From assembly GCF_037392515.1 (NCBI RefSeq), contig NC_090288.1:2114501-2178500 (forward strand): a DNA stretch of 64,000 bases. Direction: 5' to 3'. The notes beneath the pieces were generated by a model. The model saw only the letters and a list, made by a program, of their open reading frames with translations. It ran no database searches and was not told the DNA's origin. Below, in pieces: positions 58,622-64,000 of this stretch; within the stretch, counting starts at the first letter, position 1, and the number at the start of each line of letters is the position of its first letter. A program made the position numbers and the translations under genes. The stretch is from Haliotis asinina (Eukaryota; Mollusca; Gastropoda; Lepetellida; Haliotidae).

Positions 58622-59257
58622 AGTCTGTCCTCGGAGATTCATACTGGTCCTCGGAGAATCGTATTGACCTTGTCATCGGTTCTTGAATAGTCGCATTGTC
58701 TTTGTTATCGGTGGTCCGAGAATCATATTGACCTTGTCATCGGTTCTTGAATAGTCGCATTGTCTTTGTTATCGGTGGTCGGAGAATCGTATTGACCTTG
58801 TCATCGGTTCTTGAATATCCGCATTGTCTTTGTTATCGGTGGTCCGAGAATCGTCCTCGGACATTCATACTGACCTTGATATCGGTCCTCTGGCAGTAGT
58901 ATCGGCCTTGATATTGGTCCTCTGGCAGTAGTATCGGCCTTGATATTGGTCCTCTGGCAGTAGTATCGGCCTTGATATCAGTCCTCGGGAAGATATTATG
59001 GGTAAGTCGTAGCTTGTTATCGGTCCTCGGAGAATTGTCCTAGTCTTGTTATTGGTCCTAGAAGAGTCATAATGGCCTTGCTATCGGTCTTTGGAGAATC
59101 GTATTGGCCTTGTTATCGGTCCTAGGAGAGTCTTCTCGGCCTTGATACCAGTCGTCGGACAGATATGATGGCCTAAGACGTGGCTTGTTATCGGTCCTCG
59201 GAGAATCGTATTGGCCTTGTTATCGGTCCTAGGACAGTCATATTGGGCTCGATATCG
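58622..59257. repeat. 32-bp minisatellite with 64-bp dimers
   Basis: TGTCATCGGTTCTTGAATAG recurs at 58671, 58735 and 58799, a 64-bp period. Inside, CTTTGTTATCGGTGGTCC is the second half-unit. Downstream, TCCTCTGGCAGTAGTATCGG repeats every 32 bp. The right third is degenerate and interrupted. Confidence 0.88.
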
Positions 59258-59688
59258 GGATTATCTGTGGCCAGCACGACCGACCATACAGTACGTTAAC
59301 TGGATAACAGGAACACATCTTATATTTACACGCGAGACCTAAAATAACAATCCATGTTTCCCAAAGACACGCATTCAATAAGTGGTATGGTTGGCGATGT
59401 GTGACATCGTGTTAACGCTGACTGGCGTGCAGAAGTGAATATTTACAACACAAATAACCCCGTGGGGAGAATGTTTAATTGAAACATCACGATCGAGTCA
59501 ACTAAAGTTGACTGGACCGTTTGTACAAGTGTTGTTTCAGGAATGCTAATGCACTAATTAAACCATGGCAATCTCCAAACACAAATCAATAATCTTACAA
59601 CTCCGTATGCCATGAGGTTCTTATCCAGCCAGTGATCATCATTGATCAGGCATCACTTTGATCCGAGATGCTTGATGACTTACGGAAG
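59258..59688. other. No recognisable feature
   Basis: AT-rich flank between the minisatellite and the candidate exon. No promoter or repeat is recognised. Confidence 0.45.
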
Positions 59689-59831
59689 TGACGAGTACTG
59701 AAGACCCTCAAGCTCTGGGTCGCAGGAAGACGACGACACCAGAGACCATAAGAGAACTTGTGCGGCGTCTTGGCGATGATGAGGTCATTTCAGAACTGAC
59801 CTCATTTCTTGGCGTATATCGCGTTATAGAA
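59689..59831 (+). CDS. Possible coding exon, unknown family
   Basis: An AG at 59687-59688 (TTACGGAAG) precedes and TATAGAA|GTAAGA follows 143 bases with one long frame. After two bases it reads TSTEDPQALGRRKTTTPETI, RELVRRLGDDEVISELTSFL, GVYRVIE. Third positions are coding-like and the donor is strong; the acceptor is average. The segment ETIRELVRRLGDDEVISELTSF would form an amphipathic helix pair. Its end phase (0) does not match the start of the 62411-62600 exon, so if both belong to one gene another exon lies between. I cannot name the protein. Confidence 0.4.
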
Positions 59832-60732
59832 GTAAGAAACTACATGTATATATGCATTTGGCATCTACAAAAGAAACGGAAAGTCCAAAGTCATTTCTCA
59901 TGAAAAAATGCACAATGACAGTGCTTAAAATGGTCATTGGTCATTTTCCACACTGCCCAAACCAATGGACAGCATATTTCGCTGTATGGATTTTCCCACC
60001 CTAGATTTCAGACATACTGGGTGCTACGGGGTATCTTACTGATTCCCCCAGCATGTTCAAGGGTTCCATTTCCTCAGTGGGTACAAATTTTTAAGCATAT
60101 TTCTGGCGACCCACCCATGGCATTACAGCAACGCCATACTCACTCGCACAACACTTACTCAGTACTGACCACCATTAAATTGCCGAAGCAATTTGATTGG
60201 AGACCTGTAAACGTATATCTACCTTCAAAGATGTCCAATATTATTTTTTCAAACACGATTAAGTCATGTTTGGGGAATAAACAAATGACGCTAAATAATT
60301 TACTCTGAAGCCCAATCAAGAAGCAATTGCTATCGGAAACCGATTTGCAAATAACAAGAGACTCCACAAAACACTGAGGGTACAAGCATCGCGTTGCCAT
60401 GGAGCTCAGACAAACCAACAGAATCATCCAATTCAAGGCAGCTACAAAGAACAGAAGGTATTCGTGTGGAATAGAGGTATTGAAGAGCACATTTATCATT
60501 AACAGAATGAGTGAAGATCAAATGCATGATTTATTAATTTTTTATTGAGTCTTTATAATGTTTCGTTGTTGCAAAAGGTACAATCGTATGTCATGTGTGT
60601 AACTTAAAACAACAAGACTTTTTCGAAGTTGCTGAGGGTTCACGCTTCAGTAGAGTTTTATTTGTGATAACTAATTAGCTTCAAGGAGACCTTCTTTATT
60701 GAATTTATATGCTGGATTACATTCTCTCAGTA
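59832..60732. other. Possible intron, no secure feature
   Basis: Overlapping frames (59937-60308 plus, 60155-60499 minus) have no motif. ACAGAAG|GTATTC near 60458 is a donor-like site without a good matching acceptor. Confidence 0.4.
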
Positions 60733-60881
60733 AAGTAAAGATTCTAGTACTTTTGTTGGATTGAGTCCCATCCGGGATTTGAACCTCGGAGTTAGGCAGC
60801 TCATCTCCAGCACTTTGTGGGTTCTAATCCCGGATGGAACTCAACCCAACAAAAACACTAGAATCTTTACTTTACTCAGGA
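60733..60881. repeat. Head-to-head inverted pair of tRNA-derived SINE pieces
   Basis: GTAAAGTAAAGATTCTAGTA with CTTTTGTTGGATTGAGTCCC on the left, and GGAACTCAACCCAACAAAAA with CACTAGAATCTTTACTTTAC on the right, are inverted complements of about 50 bp. Each carries a B-box-like element (TTCAAATCCCGG and TTCTAATCCCGG). The same tail occurs singly at 33185-33303. Confidence 0.82.
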
Positions 60882-62410
60882 CTTCTAATCCCCAAAAGCC
60901 ATTGGTACTAGACCTTCCTAAGTGCTAACATCAATTAAATCAGTCTGGAAAGAAATATGTCTTCATCCTAAGACCTGACGTGTCTTTGACGATGCGCAGT
61001 GAGATTTAATAACAAAATCCCATCAGACAGGGGTCCAATTTTGCTCTTTTCGAGCTTAATTAGAGGGGACAAAATTCGACTAGCGTTAATGAGTGTCGGT
61101 TTACCTATTATTTCCAGAGCTGAAGGAAAGAGATGGGTGTGGACACTTGTTCATGGTGCTACAATAACAAGGACAATGGACTATTGTTTTTGGATTGACA
61201 GATAATAGGAAGGGCGGGGTCTGTACCACATCCTTGTCCATGATTGTGGTCTATAGTCATTTAGTTCCAGTCATTAAACAGGCAGCGTATGAAATGATTC
61301 TTGTTGAGGGTTATTTTGTCAAACAAATATCATCAGTAATCAGTATTTTCAAATGTTTAGAGGTATAAACCTAACAATACGGTTTATGTGAATCCCACAA
61401 AAGTGTGTGCGCAACGCGTATAAACCTTAGTAAACCATGTAATATTGATGTCAATTATAAAAAGGATATGAATGACAAACTCCTCGTCACGATATGACTG
61501 ACATATTGCCGATGTGACGTTAAATATTAACTCACTCACTCATAAACTCCATTATAACTAGAAACACGAGTTTATATATTCTAAATGGGATATAATTTCA
61601 CCATTCACACCTTACGTTCATAGGCTTGATTCAAATGGAGACTATCTTGAGCCGAATCGTTGCAGACGAACATGTCTGAGACGTTTCGTGTCAAATTGTC
61701 ACCTATTAGAACTTCAAATCTCAGTTATCTGGAACACCATCTCAATATTTCCTGTGTTTCTTACTATCAACATGTGAGACTAAACAGCATTCCACACACA
61801 ACGTCAACATCTAGCACATGACAAGAACCAATTATGTAGCCACATACTGTCGCAGACTGCATACTGAAGCCTGTCCCTCTGATTACCGTTATTAGGAGCA
61901 AGGAAGCAGTGAGTGATCCAAAACAATCACGTCGGCTATAGATTTCTTCGCTTGGTCACTGATTATATGAAATCTTAGATCCAGCAAGAGACGTTGTTCA
62001 GAGGCCTCATCTTAATCTGTCTCAGTCCCTGGCAGTTCCGTATTATCCCTAGTGCTAAGGCTAATGCCTAAGTCCAAGACGAAGGAAATCTAGATTTCAC
62101 CAGGCCCTCCCTATTCACTGTCGGTCCTTTCAAATAAAATAGGACTCTGTTTGTTGCAATCAAAATTATAATATAATCAGGGACTAAGGGTTAGTCTTGC
62201 CTCAACACTTCGTCACCTCCATAACCTCCTGATACCATCGCTTCATCATCTTAACAGTCACACAACAGCTTGTGACGCAAACGAACTCGCATCGACAGAA
62301 ATATGGTCACTATTGGGGTCTTTGTATTATATAGAAAGAGTGCTAAGACCAGGGCAGTAACAATATGTACCTTCATACTAGTCTTTTTTCTCTTGTTTTC
62401 CCGTTACAAG
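60882..62410. other. Possible intron; one repeat fragment
   Basis: GACATATTGCCGATGTGACG and TTAACTCACTCACTC (61500-61545) are a minus-strand tail of the dispersed repeat. The rest is unremarkable. Confidence 0.4.
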
Positions 62411-62600
62411 CCCTTGTGGATAGTGACTCATGGGTGACAGATTTGGACAGCCTGACTCCTAAGAGTTTTTGGGACTTCAGTCCTGTCCTACAACGAAGCA
62501 CATGTGAAACAAGTGGTGTTACATTCGCCGACTGCCTCTCTGCACCTAGCAGTAAAAGGGTACCCAGTCGGATAAGGCAGTCATATGACTTTAAACCGGG
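62411..62600 (+). CDS. Probable internal coding exon, unknown family
   Basis: The acceptor is excellent (CTAGTCTTTTTTCTCTTGTT then TTCCCGTTACAG-like CCGTTACAAG), and the donor is CCGGG|GTAAAA. The 190 bases read, after two bases, LVDSDSWVTDLDSLTPKSFW, DFSPVLQRSTCETSGVTFAD, CLSAPSSKRVPSRIRQSYDF, KP and two bases left. Composition is hydrophilic and Ser-rich, suggesting an intracellular, partly disordered protein. It needs an upstream exon ending one base into a codon; the candidate at 59689-59831 does not supply this. No domain is recognised. Confidence 0.45.
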
Positions 62601-62856
62601 GTAAAAAAAAGTAAATTTTTCCGCCTTACTTGCACTTATCGCCACTGAGCATTCTTGAAGTGTATATTGGCACGCTACAAATGTCTTTGTGACATGACAA
62701 AGATGTTGACTGAATTGCAAGCAGAAACTTCGAAAGATTAAGGACATCTTTGTCGATTTTTGTAAAAGTGATTTTGGTGCACGTCAGGAAATCGAGTTGT
62801 ATGGTTTAGACGTGGAGAAGATGTTATACCTTGCAGACTGAGCCCGACAAATCATA

Positions 62857-63267
62857 TCAGATGCTGCGTTGAAGCATGAGATGATTAGCGTCCTCTGTGT
62901 AATCACCAAGAGCAACATTGCGTGCCAAAATTGCATCACCGTGGGCCAGAGTTGCAGATTTATCATGATTATGAGTTTTGTCAACAGAATATCCGCGTGA
63001 ATTCCTCAACGAGCCGTCTTGACACAATGGACAAGTGTTCCGAGACGAGGTCGGTCAAAGAAGGAACAATAAGTGATTGTGTGCAGAGTTGAATCTTGCT
63101 ACTGCCGACACGTACATATCATCTAGAATGCAAAGGTTCCGGATATCGGGGTTCCACTGGAGTCGACCGAATCGCAGGAACATCTCTCGCTGAAAGTTGG
63201 ACTCGCATGTATCGGGAAACCCCGCACACCGGAAGAAATTTACAACATCCAGAACTTCCCTATTAAT
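62857..63267 (-). pseudogene. Possible decayed coding sequence with one internal stop
   Basis: One minus-strand frame is open from 63267 to 62857 except for a TGA at 63057-63055. The first half reads VLDVVNFFRCAGFPDTCESN, FQREMFLRFGRLQWNPDIRN, LCILDDMYVSAVARFNSAHN. The second half includes RNTCPLCQDGSLRNSRGYSV and SATLAHGDAILARNVALGDY. Codon choice is coding-like, but the plus strand of 63128-63320 is also open (SLKVGLACIGKPRTPEEIYN), so strand and reality are uncertain. Confidence 0.22.
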
Positions 63268-64000
63268 TTAGGAAGTGACGTCACAATCTTCATTTCCCAC
63301 ATCATTGACATCAACCAATAATACCTCGCCCACCCCTAATCGTAGAGGATTAATCACTCGAATCGAAGCTTAACTCACAATAACGGCTCCGACTAAAGGT
63401 ATTACAGCCAACTGTCGTGGGTCTTTCTTCAGGACGGAGTTACAGCACAATGTCGCCGTTGTCGTTGTTGAAGGGATCCTGACTATCTGCACGTGTGCTG
63501 GGTTGATCGAGCACCAAGAGAATATCACCGTAAGGCTGAAGAGGTCGTTGTCTGCACAGATACAGATATGTACCACGGGTATAACGAATACAGGAATGTA
63601 ACCTAGGACCGGTCTGTAGCCGGGTCGCTTGGGAAGTTCGGCTTTGGGTCGTTAGGTACAAGACAAAACCAATGGTGATGATGTTGTGAGTTTATTATGA
63701 GGCTGTTGCTGAAGTCTTATATTTTAACTGGAGTGAAGTACAAGAAAGGTAAGCCAAATGAAGTGGACAGAGGGACACAACAGCCAAACAGAGGACAGGT
63801 AACACATCAAAGGAAGCATTTGATGTGACCTATAAATAGCATAGGGAAATCCCAGAGCATGGGTACTGATTACAAAAAAAGAATAGAGGTGAAGGGAAAT
63901 CCTTGTTGACAAGGCTCCAGGAAACAGATGAAAAGGTGTTAAATAAGAGGCGGCGTTGAACGGACTACATAGAACAGATGAACTTTTGACATATAATGAT
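63268..64000. other. No secure gene at the window edge
   Basis: A minus frame near 63470-63389 (SVLKKDPRQLAVIPLVGAVI ending at a GTGAGT donor) loosely recalls the N-terminal LKKxPxLIPL segment of NDUFA4-type subunits, but this is only a resemblance. Other frames have no motif. Confidence 0.25.

Noticed and set aside
63389..63470. NDUFA4-like LKKDPRQLAVIPL segment
   Set aside because: Only about 15 residues resemble the family; the upstream start and the rest of the subunit are not found.

Overview
Kind of DNA. This is gene-poor, intron-rich, repeat-rich animal nuclear DNA. There are no operons, ribosome binding sites, CRISPR arrays, or rRNA or genuine tRNA genes. At least a dozen copies of one dispersed short repeat (core TTTTACGCCGCACTCAG, ends in GAGTGAGTGAG, contains AATATTCCAGC) point to a gastropod mollusc. 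From memory, this is the repeat that litters abalone (Haliotis) microsatellite flanks; I could not check this against a database.

Genes. Two spliced gene models hold together by splice sites and reading phase, and both lie on the minus strand. The first is a secreted cysteine-rich protein: a signal-peptide exon at 24658-24607, then exons at 19075-18931 and 15829-15681, with possible later exons at 3977-3923 and 3601-3461. The second is a complete 108-residue two-pass membrane protein from three exons (51740-51689, 47812-47717, 47413-47235), running from an ATG behind an in-frame stop to a TGA. Several single exons with good splice sites but no proven partners lie at 34821-35019 (-), 43571-43683 (-), 49113-49174 (+), 59689-59831 (+) and 62411-62600 (+). 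Most long open frames in the window are artefacts of tandem repeats whose unit length is a multiple of three.

Mobile elements. There is a broken Penelope-like retroelement (5.7-7.4 kb, -) and a non-LTR retrotransposon C-terminus (about 10 kb, -). There is one full-length but frameshifted Tc1-like transposon with terminal inverted repeats (31062-32588, +) and two older Tc1-like relics (0.9-1.1 kb and 18.3-18.5 kb). Two elements with TTAA target duplications and TTAAAGG ends resemble the T2/Kolobok type (10466-12482 and 39670-40945). Several tRNA-derived SINE families and small palindromic elements are also present.

Tandem repeats. Satellite-like arrays are the most striking feature: units of 61 bp (6.2 kb), 46 bp (9.4 kb), 33 bp (28.4 kb), 27 bp (34.2 kb), 21 bp (38.3-39.7 kb, the longest), 77 bp (52.7-53.6 kb, 12 near-identical copies), 12+21 bp (56.1 kb) and 32/64 bp (58.6 kb), plus a 217-bp exact tandem duplication at 42.6 kb. 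The 61-bp array is built from Penelope reverse-transcriptase coding sequence.

The genes do not form an obvious pathway. They look like ordinary secreted and membrane protein genes with kilobase introns filled by repeats.
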